From contig NZ_CP041242.1 in the NCBI RefSeq assembly GCF_006547045.1, forward strand, positions 416,001 to 480,000: a stretch of DNA of 64,000 nucleotides, given 5' to 3'. The stretch's first letter is position 1. Each line of letters starts with the position of its first letter. Below, piece after piece: positions 1-9,355 of this stretch. Source of the stretch: Lysobacter alkalisoli (GTDB lineage: Bacteria; Pseudomonadota; Gammaproteobacteria; Xanthomonadales; Xanthomonadaceae). Below the pieces are notes generated by a model. That model was given only the letters and a program-made list of their open reading frames with translations. It had not been told where the DNA came from and ran no database searches. A program made the translations under genes and the position numbers.

Positions 1-221
1 CCGTGAACGCGGTCGGCAAGTCGCTGGCGATGGACCTGAAGCCGCGCGGCATCGACGTGTTCCTGCTTCATCCCGGCTTCGTCTCCACCGACATGGTCGA
101 CAATGCCGGCGAGATCAGTCCGGAGGCGTCTGCCGCACAGCTGGTCGAACGTCTCGATACCCTCGCAAGCGCCGACAGCGGCGGCTTCTGGCATGCCAAC
201 GGTTCTCCATTGCCCTGGTGA
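1..221 (+). CDS. SDR family oxidoreductase, C-terminal fragment (cut by window edge)
   Basis: This is the last 72 or so residues of a short-chain dehydrogenase/reductase. The frame is open to the left edge, so the true start and the Rossmann fold lie outside the window. The visible part has the family's post-catalytic segment: an N-A-V-G-K-S-L helix that follows the YxxxK active site in complete SDRs, then H-P-G-F-V-S-T-D-M, matching the usual PG-x-V-x-T-D-M motif at the end of strand beta-6. It is followed by a helix with P-E-A-S-A. The substrate cannot be inferred from this fragment. The family call is firm and the specific function unknown. Confidence 0.85.
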   Translation, partial: VNAVGKSLAMDLKPRGIDVFLLHPGFVSTDMVDNAGEISPEASAAQLVERLDTLASADSGGFWHANGSPLPW

Positions 222-316
222 CCCCGCTGGGGGATACCTGACTTCCGGCACGGTTGACCTCAACCTTGCTTGAGGTCGTAGTCTTGCCGGCGGCTCGAGG
301 ACACGAGGATCCCCCC

Positions 317-898
317 ATGCAATCGAATGCGTTGAGCGTCATCCACAAGCTTGTCCGGCACAAGCTGTTCGCGGTCGCGCATCGCCTGGCGACGGCCGGC
401 GAACGCGACGATGTCGGCCTGCATGCTGCCATCCATGAAGCGATCGGCATGCTGAAAGGGCATTCCGAACAGGAGGACGCAAGGTTGTTGCCCGAACTGG
501 AGGCGGCGGCGCCGGAACTGGCCCGGCGTCTCGAGCAGGAGCACGAGGAGCTGGACCGGCAGCTGCTCGAGATCTGTGCTGCGGCGGACCGGTTGCTGCA
601 GTTGCCCGAATCCCGGCGGCCGGACCTACGCAAGTGCCTGCACGACGACTGGAATCGCTTCGTTGCCGCCTGCCTGATGCACATGGATGCGGAGGAGCGT
701 GCGGTGCAGCCGTTGCTCGGAGAACAGGTGGGCTTGTCCAAGGTCGCCGAATCCACCCTGGCGATGCCGCAGGGCGAAGCCGACGAGTTCCTCGCCAACC
801 TGTGGCGGGTGATCACGCCGCAGGAGCGGATCGCGATCGAACGGGCGCGGCTGCGCCTGCAACTGTCGCGCGCGACAGCCGAGGGCAGGGCTGCGTAG
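317..898 (+). CDS. Hemerythrin/HHE-domain protein
   Basis: A 193-residue all-helical soluble protein. Histidines and acidic residues are placed as in the hemerythrin HHE cation-binding family: I-H-K near residue 9, L-H-A-A-I-H-E near 39-45, G-H-S-E-Q-E-D near 52-58, Q-E-H-E-E near 77, and H-M-D-A-E-E near 128. Family members bind a di-iron centre and are linked to oxygen, NO or iron handling, but no specific role is shown here. An upstream ATG at 254 is possible. I chose 317 because an AGGA Shine-Dalgarno at 306-309 sits 7 nt before it and the HHE helices begin just after it. It is monocistronic by appearance. Confidence 0.75.
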   Translation: MQSNALSVIHKLVRHKLFAVAHRLATAGERDDVGLHAAIHEAIGMLKGHSEQEDARLLPELEAAAPELARRLEQEHEELDRQLLEICAAADRLLQLPESRRPDLRKCLHDDWNRFVAACLMHMDAEERAVQPLLGEQVGLSKVAESTLAMPQGEADEFLANLWRVITPQERIAIERARLRLQLSRATAEGRAA

Positions 899-910
899 CC
901 GGTGAGGGCT

Positions 911-1285
911 TCAGGCGCCGACGCGGCGGCGCACCGCCTCCATGTCGCGCACCGGGCGCACTTCGATATGGCCGGTGCGTGCCCATGGCAGCAGCTGGGC
1001 GATCTGCAGCGCCTCGTCCATGTCGGCGGCCTCGATCAGGTTGAAGCCGGCGAACACCTCTTTCGCCTCCGCGAACGGGCCGTCGGTGATCGCCAGCGTG
1101 CCGTTGCGCTGGCGCAGGGTCCTGGCGGTGCTGCCGTGTTCGAGCTGCTGGGAATCGAGCAGCTTGCCGGCCGCGCGCAGCTCGTCGGCCTTGGCGAAAC
1201 AGCCGTTCATCAGGCGGTCGAACTCGCCTTCGGGCAGCGCTTCGACCAGCGCGTCGTCGGTGTGGATCATGACCAGGAATTTCAT
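911..1285 (-). CDS. YCII-related (DGPF-type) protein
   Basis: A 124-residue protein opening M-K-F-L-V-M-I-H-T-D and carrying I-T-D-G-P-F-A-E-A-K-E, the signature of the YCII/DGPF family. These small ferredoxin-like-fold proteins are often encoded beside ECF sigma factors (the PhyR/SigJ-like pairs), but no such partner is adjacent here. The open frame extends upstream to 1507. The start at 1285 has a GAGGA ribosome-binding site and matches the usual N-terminus of the family. The molecular function is not established. Confidence 0.8.
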   Translation of the reverse strand: MKFLVMIHTDDALVEALPEGEFDRLMNGCFAKADELRAAGKLLDSQQLEHGSTARTLRQRNGTLAITDGPFAEAKEVFAGFNLIEAADMDEALQIAQLLPWARTGHIEVRPVRDMEAVRRRVGA

Positions 1286-1509
1286 TGCGTCCTCGCGGGG
1301 CTGGGGCTTGGCCAGGACGACACGGTAACCGCTTCGCGCGTTGCCTGCATGACGCAGCGCGATGTCGAAAACCGCGTGTCTCGCCCGTCCTGTCCTGAGC
1401 GCCCTGTCGATGTGGGGTGCAGCATCCCGCTGGAATGCCTTATCGGCGGGTAGTGAAGACGTTACCGTATCCGCCTGCCATGGCGATTCCCGCAACCAGA
1501 AGGTCATCC

Positions 1510-3257
<1,748 letters not shown>

Positions 3258-3620
3258 AAAAGGGCTCTTCGCCCAAGCGAGGGGAAAGCGCCGGCTCTGT
3301 TGGATGACCGGGCGCCGGGGGCGAAGGCCCTTGGATGCGAATGTCCCCCGGCACCGGCCAGGGCCGGCGCCTCCTCCTTGATTTCGCACCCAAGGGCCTT
3401 CGCCCCCGGCGTTTGGACATGACCGGTGGTTCCAGAAGCGGAATCCCGCGGGACCGGCTTCGCATTCCAGCGTGGCCGCGCGACCCGACGTGGCCTGCCG
3501 GCCTTGACGGCGAAATCAAGGAGGAGGCCGGCGCCACGGGCGGCGGCCGGGGGACATTCGCCGTCAAGGCCGGCAGGTCGCGTCGGGACAGCCAGGTAGC
3601 GGGAGAACCGGCGATCGAAC
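3258..3620. repeat. Composite palindromic repeat block, copy L (inverted relative to 33100-33450)
   Basis: This non-coding stretch lies between two convergent genes and holds two long hairpins. Hairpin A (3313-3411) has 22-bp arms at 3313-3334 and 3390-3411. Hairpin B (3494-3577) has 17-bp arms at 3494-3510 and 3561-3577. The arms of A and B are unrelated, yet both enclose the same asymmetric core, GCGAATGTCCCCCGGC ... CCTCCTCCTTGATTTCGC, in opposite orientations. The middle of each core is itself a variable small palindrome. The whole block recurs in reverse complement at 33.1-33.45 kb. No open frame here looks genuine. Confidence 0.8.
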
Positions 3621-3681
3621 CCATGCGGTGGCGTCCCAACGCGGACCACCAAAGCCGAGCTCTTCACAGGCGTCACGGACG

Positions 3682-5310
3682 CTAGTCGGCAAACGCCGCC
3701 TCGATCTCCTCCAGCCGTCGCCCGCGCGTTTCCACCCCGGCACGCAACAGCATCACCCCCGACACCGCCATCGGCACCGCCACCAGCAATGCCGACAGCG
3801 CGAACAGGCCGAAGAAACCGGCCACCCCGAGCAACGCGCCGATGATCCCGCCGGCCTTGGAACTGGCCGCGACCACGCCCGAACCGGTGCCGCGCAGCCG
3901 CACCGGATAGATCTCCGACGCGTAGGGCACCAGCATCGCGATCACCCCGCTCAGGCTGACCAGCAGCGCGGCGGTTGCCAGCGTCAGTGCAGTCGCCGAG
4001 CGCACACCGGCCATGCCCATCGCGAAGAAGGCCAGCAGCGCCAACGTACTCAACATCACGAACAGCACCAGCGCACGCAGGCTGCTCCAGCGGTGGTAGA
4101 GCCAGATCACCAGCGCGATCCCGGGCATCGCCCACAATGCCGAACGTGCGATCAGGCTGCTGGCGCGCGCACCGTCCAGGCCCTCGCTTTCAAAGCCCAT
4201 GCCGACCAGGTTGACCGGCAGGAACAGCAGGAAGCCGAAGTTGGCCACGCCCCAGGCCAGGCCGCAGGTCACCAGCGCGCGGGTGATCGGCGCATGCGAC
4301 CCGCGCAGCAACTGGCGGCTGGTCGAGACCGGGTGGCCTTCATCGATCACCGGTGGGCCGGGGTGGTCTGGATCGTCGGCTTCGAGCCGGCGCGAGAAAC
4401 GCTGCAGCACCTTGCGTGCCTGGTCCGGCAGGCCGACGCTGGACAGGAAGCGGGGTGATTCGGGGATCCAGCGATTGAGCAGCAGCACCAGCGCGCCGGT
4501 CGGCAGCCCCAGCAGCCACAGCACCCGCCAGCTCATCAGCGGCTCCAGCACGGCGGCCGCGCCGGCCGCGACCAGGTAGCCGACCGAGGTGCCGATCCCG
4601 CCCAGCGCCACCAGCAACCAGCCGCGGTGCGCGGCGGGGATGGTCTCGGCCATCAGGGTGAACACGATTGGCAGCATGCCGCCGGCCGACAGCCCCATCA
4701 GAAAGCACATCAGCAGGTTCCAGCCGAAGGTCGGCATCGCCCCGCAGATCGCGGTGCCGATGAACATCAGCGCCGACAGCAGGATCGCCGCGCGGCGGCC
4801 GAACAGGTCGGCGATCCGCCCCCACGCGATCGAGCCGATGGCGGTGCCGGTCAGCGCGACCAGCGGCAGCAGGCCGGCGGTTTCGGTGCCAATGCGGTAT
4901 TCGTCGCGCATGCCGGGCAGCACGAAGCCGAGCGTGGCCGGCTTCATCACGTCGACTACCAGTGCAACCGCCAGCACGACGACAAGGGTCCAGTGCTCGC
5001 GGTTGAGCGGCACGCCGTCGGCGACATGGAAGTTGACCCCGCCTCCCGCGCCCCGCATGGCCAGGCGCATCTGTGCCAGCCGCGGCATCAGCCCGTAGCA
5101 AGCCAGCAGCAGGCCCATCGGGATCGCCGCCATGCCCAGCCACATCTCCGTCGACATCGGCATGCCGACCATCAGCCAGCCGGTATGCCGGCCCATCAGG
5201 AACATCGGCGCGTGCGCGAACACGCCGGCGACGATCAGCGCGCAGCCGGCCCAGAACGCGAGCGGGTGGTGGAAGGACACGCCACGCATGAACGGCCGGT
5301 CGGCGCGCAC
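3682..5310 (-). CDS. MFS transporter
   Basis: A 542-residue polytopic membrane protein of the major facilitator superfamily. The loop 2-3 motif reads G-R-I-A-D-L-F-G-R-R, and the domain-closing motif I-P-E-S-P-R-F-L resembles the PESPR motif of the sugar/organic-anion porter branch. The N-terminal 120 residues add two or more hydrophobic segments before the canonical first MFS helix, making it longer than the common 400-450 residues. The track start is a GTG at 5310 with no clear ribosome-binding site. An in-frame ATG at 5289 is an alternative. The substrate is unknown. Confidence 0.8.
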   Translation of the reverse strand: MRADRPFMRGVSFHHPLAFWAGCALIVAGVFAHAPMFLMGRHTGWLMVGMPMSTEMWLGMAAIPMGLLLACYGLMPRLAQMRLAMRGAGGGVNFHVADGVPLNREHWTLVVVLAVALVVDVMKPATLGFVLPGMRDEYRIGTETAGLLPLVALTGTAIGSIAWGRIADLFGRRAAILLSALMFIGTAICGAMPTFGWNLLMCFLMGLSAGGMLPIVFTLMAETIPAAHRGWLLVALGGIGTSVGYLVAAGAAAVLEPLMSWRVLWLLGLPTGALVLLLNRWIPESPRFLSSVGLPDQARKVLQRFSRRLEADDPDHPGPPVIDEGHPVSTSRQLLRGSHAPITRALVTCGLAWGVANFGFLLFLPVNLVGMGFESEGLDGARASSLIARSALWAMPGIALVIWLYHRWSSLRALVLFVMLSTLALLAFFAMGMAGVRSATALTLATAALLVSLSGVIAMLVPYASEIYPVRLRGTGSGVVAASSKAGGIIGALLGVAGFFGLFALSALLVAVPMAVSGVMLLRAGVETRGRRLEEIEAAFAD

Positions 5311-5329
5311 GGTGGGCAGTCGTTCGGGA

Positions 5330-5587
5330 TCAGTCTTCGCCGCCGCCTGCCGGCAGCAGGAACCAGGCCTCGACCGTACCCTTGAGCTTCATCGTGATCG
5401 GCTGGCCGCGGCGGTCGAGCGCCTTGCCGGCCGCCACCCGCACCCAGCCTTCGCTGATGCAGTACTCCTCGACATTGTGCCGCTCGATGCCGTTGAAGCG
5501 GATGCCGATGCCGCGTTCGAGCAGGGCCTCGTCATGGAACTTGCTGCGCGGGTCGTTGGAGAGGCGGTCGGGCGGGGTGTCGGACAT
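5330..5587 (-). CDS. DUF3297 family protein
   Basis: An 85-residue soluble protein with the features of DUF3297: N-D-P-R-S-K-F-H near residues 11-18, G-I-G-I-R-F-N-G near 26-33, and G-W-V-R-V-A-A-G-K followed by K-G-T-V-E-A-W-F. The family is widespread in Proteobacteria with no known activity. It is encoded 19 nt upstream of the MFS gene on the same strand and may share its transcript. Confidence 0.82.
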   Translation of the reverse strand: MSDTPPDRLSNDPRSKFHDEALLERGIGIRFNGIERHNVEEYCISEGWVRVAAGKALDRRGQPITMKLKGTVEAWFLLPAGGGED

Positions 5588-5656
5588 GGGGCGTGGCGTA
5601 TTGAGAACCGGTGCACAGGATAGCGCCCCCCGCGGCGCTTGCCAGCTGTCCTCCAG

Positions 5657-6937
5657 CTACCAGCTGTCTTCAAGCATTCGCGGCCGGCATGCCAGCCAGC
5701 CGCCGGTCGCCAGCATCAGCAGGCACAGACCGAGGAAGGCGAACGACAGGGTCCAGGCATGGCTCAGGTCATGCAGCCAGCCGAACGCGAGCGGGCCGAT
5801 GCAGCTGAGGCTGTAGCCCAGCCCCTGGGTGAAGCCAGACAACGCCGCCGAGCCGCCCGGCGTGCGTGTTCGCAGGTTGATCAGCACCAGCGACAACGGA
5901 AACGTGCTGGGGCCGAGGCCGAGCAGGGCCACCCACAGCAGCGGCGCCGCCATCGGCGCCAGCCACAGGCCGAGGAAACTGGTGACGAAGCAGGCCAGGC
6001 AGGCCAGCACCACCGGGAACGGATTGGCCACGCGCACGGCAATCATCGGCATCACCAGCCCGGTCGCCAGACCCAGGGTCGAGAACAGCGCGACCATGTT
6101 GCCGCCGAACGCGGGGCTGGCGCCGGCATCGGCGAACAGGGTCGGCAGCCAGGTGAACATCGAATAGGTGACCAGCGAGGTCATGCCGAACATCAGCGCC
6201 AGGCCCCAGGCCACCGGTGAACGCCAGACCCGACCGCGGGCGGGGGGATGGGCCAGTTCCGGCGCCGCGTCGCCCGAGGCGACCGCGCGGTCGTGGGCCT
6301 CGGCCAGCATCCTGGCCCGCTGCGAACAGCCGGGCGTGGTGTGGGCACGCCGTTCCAGCCACAGCACCCCGATCCAGGGCAGCATTGCGGCCACCCCGAC
6401 CAGCGACCAGGCCGCCAGCGACACCCGCCAGCCGGCGGCATCGGCCAGCGGCACCGCCGCCAGCGCCGGCAGGATCGTGCCCAGCTGGAGCAGGGTGATG
6501 TAGGCCGAACTGACCACGCCGACCCGGTCCGGGAAGTAGCGCTTGACCAGCGGCGGCAGCACCACGTTGCCGATGCCCATGCCCGACAGTGCCAGCGCCG
6601 AGGCGGCGAGCAGGGTCCAGGTACCGGGCGCGAGGCCGCGCAGGAACAGTCCGGCGCCGGCCATCAGCATCGCCAGCAGCACGGTGCGTTCGAGGCCGAG
6701 GCGGTGGGCGATGGCCGGGGTGGCGACGCCGAATGCGGCGAAGGCGGCGGTCGGCACCATCCCGAACACGCCGGTCATGGTGGTGCCGAAGCCCAGTCCC
6801 TCGCCGATCCGGTCCAGCAGCGGGGTCAGCGATGTGACCGCGGTGCGCAGGGTGAACGCGGACAGGGCGATGCCGGCCAGCACCAGCAGGCGGCCCCGCC
6901 ATGGGGACCGGGGGAGGGCGGAAGAGGCAGTGTTCAC
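5657..6937 (-). CDS. CynX/NimT-family MFS transporter
   Basis: A 426-residue MFS permease with twelve predicted hydrophobic segments. It shows F-T-L-R-T-A-V-T-S-L-T-P-L-L in the first helix-loop, a feature of the cyanate/nitroimidazole transporter-like (CynX/NimT) branch. It begins with GTG, and that start overlaps the TGA of the DUF4031 gene upstream (GTGA at 6934-6937), so the two are translationally coupled. The actual substrate cannot be read from sequence. The branch assignment is moderate and the MFS call strong. Confidence 0.82.
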   Translation of the reverse strand: MNTASSALPRSPWRGRLLVLAGIALSAFTLRTAVTSLTPLLDRIGEGLGFGTTMTGVFGMVPTAAFAAFGVATPAIAHRLGLERTVLLAMLMAGAGLFLRGLAPGTWTLLAASALALSGMGIGNVVLPPLVKRYFPDRVGVVSSAYITLLQLGTILPALAAVPLADAAGWRVSLAAWSLVGVAAMLPWIGVLWLERRAHTTPGCSQRARMLAEAHDRAVASGDAAPELAHPPARGRVWRSPVAWGLALMFGMTSLVTYSMFTWLPTLFADAGASPAFGGNMVALFSTLGLATGLVMPMIAVRVANPFPVVLACLACFVTSFLGLWLAPMAAPLLWVALLGLGPSTFPLSLVLINLRTRTPGGSAALSGFTQGLGYSLSCIGPLAFGWLHDLSHAWTLSFAFLGLCLLMLATGGWLACRPRMLEDSW

Positions 6938-7251
6938 TGGTGCTCGCCGCGGCCCTGGGCCTTGGCGACCCGGATCACGGCGCGGACCTGCTCGCGGTCG
7001 CGGTGGCGCGAAATCGCGACCGCACCCAGCTCCAACGCCCGTTCACGCAGTTCGGCCGGGACGTCGTAATGGGCGCCGCTGGTCTTGTTCTGGAACGCCC
7101 GGCGCGGGATGCCCAGGCGCTCGGCGAAGGCGTGCAGTTCATCCAGGGTGTCGGCCATCAGATGCGCCCAGCGACGGCCTCGCCAGAGAGTGACGGCATC
7201 GTCGACGTAGACGCTCATGCCGTGGAGTGAGGGGGCGGTCCATGTGGACAT
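6934..7251 (-). CDS. DUF4031 domain-containing protein
   Basis: A 105-residue protein with M-S-V-Y-V-D-D-A, W-R-G-R-R-W-A-H-L and A-D-T-L-D-E-L-H-A-F-A, the hallmarks of DUF4031. The open frame runs up to 7380. I placed the start at 7251 because the reverse strand has AGGAGAGG about 5 nt before that ATG, whereas the next ATG (7218) lacks a ribosome-binding site. It is coupled to the MFS gene by a 4-nt overlap. The function of the family is unknown. Confidence 0.75.
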   Translation of the reverse strand: MSTWTAPSLHGMSVYVDDAVTLWRGRRWAHLMADTLDELHAFAERLGIPRRAFQNKTSGAHYDVPAELRERALELGAVAISRHRDREQVRAVIRVAKAQGRGEHQ

Positions 7252-7513
7252 TGTCGCCTCTCCTGCCCGGGACCGGGCATGCGGCGTTTGGCGCATGCCG
7301 CCTGGAACATGAACGGATTCACACTGGAGATTGTGTCCGGGCCCGGATACGGCTACCGTAGCGGTTGCTGCGTTAGTCAAGGGTCACTCTGAATCGTGAC
7401 CCGGTGTCGTCATCTTGTCGATCCACCGAATGTTTCGCCTCGTCTGCTCCTTGCGACCAGCTCCATCGCCGCCTCTCAGCGGCTTACACCATACGCTCAA
7501 GGAGCAATACAAA

Positions 7514-7723
7514 ATGTCCAACCGCGAAACCGGTACCGTCAAGTGGTTCAACGATGCCAAGGGCTTCGGCTTCATCAGCCGTGAGAACGGCGACGACGTG
7601 TTCGTCCACTTCCGTTCGATCCAGGGCTCGGGCTTCAAGTCCCTGCAGGAAGGCCAGAAGGTCAGCTTCACCGTCGTCCAGGGCCAGAAGGGCCTGCAGG
7701 CCGACGCCGTCGAGGCGCTGTAA
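7514..7723 (+). CDS. cspA: CspA-family cold-shock protein
   Basis: A 69-residue single cold-shock domain that binds single-stranded RNA and DNA and melts RNA structure. Both RNA-binding motifs are intact: K-G-F-G-F-I (RNP1, residues 17-22) and V-F-V-H-F (RNP2, residues 29-33), preceded by T-V-K-W-F-N. The start at 7514 has AAGGAG nearby. About 130 bp separate it from the divergent gene to the left, so a long 5' leader, as is usual for csp genes, is possible. A rho-independent terminator follows at 7773-7797. Confidence 0.95.
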   Translation: MSNRETGTVKWFNDAKGFGFISRENGDDVFVHFRSIQGSGFKSLQEGQKVSFTVVQGQKGLQADAVEAL

Positions 7724-7772
7724 GCCACATAGTGTCGCCGCGTTGCCCGAGGGCAGCGCGCCCACACCGCGA

Positions 7773-7797
7773 AAGCCCGGCTCCGGCCGGGCTTTTT
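7773..7797 (+). terminator. Rho-independent terminator after cspA
   Basis: An AAAGCCCGG / CCGGGCTTT stem with a CTCCGG-rich loop is followed directly by TTTTTC, 50 nt after the cspA stop codon. Confidence 0.85.
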
Positions 7798-7801
7798 CGT
7801 T

Positions 7802-7866
7802 GTTCTTCCCCCGATCTTCGGAAATGGCGGCTTTCCCGCGGAGATACCCGCTCCTGGAAGAAGAAC
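7802..7866. repeat. Short palindromic element with GTTCTTCC / GGAAGAAGAAC ends
   Basis: This 65-bp element starts GTTCTTCCCCC at 7802 and ends GGAAGAAGAAC at 7866. Its interior words (CGGAAATGG, CGGAGATACCC) resemble the right end of the larger palindromic element at 9.0-9.24 kb. It may be a minimal form of that family. It lies between the csp terminator and the start of the next gene. Confidence 0.45.
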
Positions 7867-7950
7867 CCTTGTTCGTGCCCACTGTTGCGGGTGACCGGCA
7901 GCGTCCCCATCTTCCGGACGTGGCGCCGTGCCATTCCGTGGAGCACCCCC

Positions 7951-8613
7951 GTGTCCGAGCCCGTTTCCGTTCGCATCGACTTCGTTTCCGACGTGGCCTG
8001 CCCATGGTGCGCGGTCGGCCTGAATGCGCTTGAGCGTGCGATCGAGCGGGTCGGCGATGAAGTCGTGGTCGAGCTCCATTTCCAGCCGTTCGAACTCAAT
8101 CCGCAGATGCCCCCGGAAGGCGAGGATGCCGACGAGCACCTGGCCGCCAAGTACGGCCTGACGCCGGAACAGCTGGAAAAGAACCGCGAGACGCTGCGTG
8201 AGCGCGGCGAGGCGGTCGGCTTCAGCTTTGGCCGGCGCACCCGCATCCACAACACATTCGATGCCCACCGCCTGCTGCACTGGGCCGGCGAGCAAGGCCC
8301 CGAAGCGCAACGCGCGCTCAAGCATGCGCTGCTGCGTGCCTACCAGGGTGAGGGTCGCGATGTTTCATCGCACGATGTGCTGGCGGAGGTGGCCGGCGAG
8401 GCCGGCCTTGACCTCGAGGCCGCGCGTGCCGTGCTCGCCTCCGATGCGCATGCCGATGATGTGCGCAGCCAGGAGCAGTTCTATGCCGGCCGCGGCATCC
8501 GCGCGGTGCCGTCGGTGATCTTCGACGACCAGCACCTGATCCAGGGCGGCCAGCCGGTCGAGGTGTTCGAGCAGGCGCTGCGGCAACTGGCCAGGTTCGC
8601 CCACACCGCCTGA
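7951..8613 (+). CDS. DsbA-family oxidoreductase (FrnE-like)
   Basis: A 220-residue cytoplasmic protein of the DsbA/FrnE family with the thioredoxin-fold opening V-R-I-D-F-V-S-D-V-A-C-P-W-C. The redox motif is C-P-W-C at about residues 16-19. The cis-proline region near the C-terminus reads R-A-V-P-S-V-I-F. The helical insert contains H-N-T-F-D-A-H-R-L, typical of FrnE/HCCA isomerase-like members. I chose the GTG at 7951, with GGAG 8 nt upstream, because residues before it in the longer open frame do not fit the family. There is no signal peptide, so it is probably not periplasmic. Confidence 0.85.
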   Translation: MSEPVSVRIDFVSDVACPWCAVGLNALERAIERVGDEVVVELHFQPFELNPQMPPEGEDADEHLAAKYGLTPEQLEKNRETLRERGEAVGFSFGRRTRIHNTFDAHRLLHWAGEQGPEAQRALKHALLRAYQGEGRDVSSHDVLAEVAGEAGLDLEAARAVLASDAHADDVRSQEQFYAGRGIRAVPSVIFDDQHLIQGGQPVEVFEQALRQLARFAHTA

Positions 8614-8622
8614 GCGCTGCCG

Positions 8623-8922
8623 TCAGGCGTGCGGGAGCTGCCTGATCGCGGCGATCCGGTCGAGCCAGACGTCGTGGAAGCCGGCGGTTTCGGGTCTGTC
8701 CAGCGCGACATCCTCGATCCGTACCAGGCCGTTGAGGCCTTCGTCGCCAACGGCGTTCTGGAACACCTGCACCGTCGGCCGCGCGGCGACGGTCCCGAGC
8801 AACACGGAGCCGTCGTCCAGGGTCAGCTCCACGTGAGCATCGTTGGGCAGTTGGGGAATGAGCGCTTCCAGCTTCGCGATGTCGCCGGGTGCGGTGTAGA
8901 TGTGTTCGGCGAACTTGCCCAT
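8623..8922 (-). CDS. DUF3247 family protein
   Basis: A 99-residue protein beginning M-G-K-F-A-E-H-I-Y-T, with I-P-Q-L-P-N-D-A, L-L-G-T-V-A-A-R-P-T-V-Q-V-F and G-L-N-G-L-V-R-I-E-D. This matches DUF3247, a small family typical of Xanthomonadaceae with no assigned role. The open frame continues upstream to 9183 only because it reads through a palindromic repeat. The ATG at 8922 is the natural start. The gene converges tail to tail with the DsbA-family gene, 9 nt apart. Confidence 0.8.
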   Translation of the reverse strand: MGKFAEHIYTAPGDIAKLEALIPQLPNDAHVELTLDDGSVLLGTVAARPTVQVFQNAVGDEGLNGLVRIEDVALDRPETAGFHDVWLDRIAAIRQLPHA

Positions 8923-9005
8923 GGCGGTTCCAGGCGAGACGGTGGCCTGCCGATGACCGTAACGCGAGGCGTGCAAGCCCGCGGTGAAGACCGGCCTGGC
9001 AGCGG

Positions 9006-9241
9006 GCATGAAAAAAGGTCTTCGCCCAAATGCAGGAGTCTCTGCGTGAAAGCCGGTGGCCATGGGTTTGCGGGACACGCCGTGAATACGTCCATGTAGG
9101 CTCATCCGAAACATCCATGTTTCGGAAGGTCCCACAAACCCATGGCCACCGGCTTCTGGACACCTTGCCGGTGCTTGGAACAATCACCCGAAGCGGCGAC
9201 TCCTTCCGGAGACGCTATCCCCGGAAATGGGAGAAGAACCA
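9006..9241. repeat. Family-2 long palindromic element, copy 1
   Basis: A hairpin spans 9051-9154 with 26-bp arms (9051-9076 and 9129-9154, one mismatch). The core between the arms, 9071-9131, runs GGGACACGCCGTGAATACG ... GTCCC and contains an inner hairpin at about 9104-9127 (TTTCGGAA half-sites). The element appears to extend from about 9006 to a GGGAGAAGAACC end near 9241. The rest of 8923-9355 contains no credible gene. Confidence 0.75.
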
Positions 9242-9243
9242 TG

Positions 9244-9270
9244 AAAAAGGCCGCCCCCGCAGGGGCGGCC
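9244..9270 (-). terminator. Terminator downstream of rtcB
   Basis: On the minus strand, GGCCGCCCCTGCGGGGGCGGCC is followed by TTTTTC. It lies about 85 nt beyond the rtcB stop and fits as the end of the slipin-rtcB transcript. Confidence 0.75.
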
Positions 9271-9355
9271 GTCGCGTGTGCCGAATGGGGCCTGCATCAC
9301 ATGGGCCGGCTTCACGTGGGTCGGCTTCAAGCGAGCATGCTTCAAGCAAGCATGC

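Noticed and set aside
3258-3620. CRISPR array or integron attC sites in the palindromic blocks
   Set aside because: There are no regularly spaced direct repeats, no cas or integrase gene, and the hairpin architecture does not match attC motifs.
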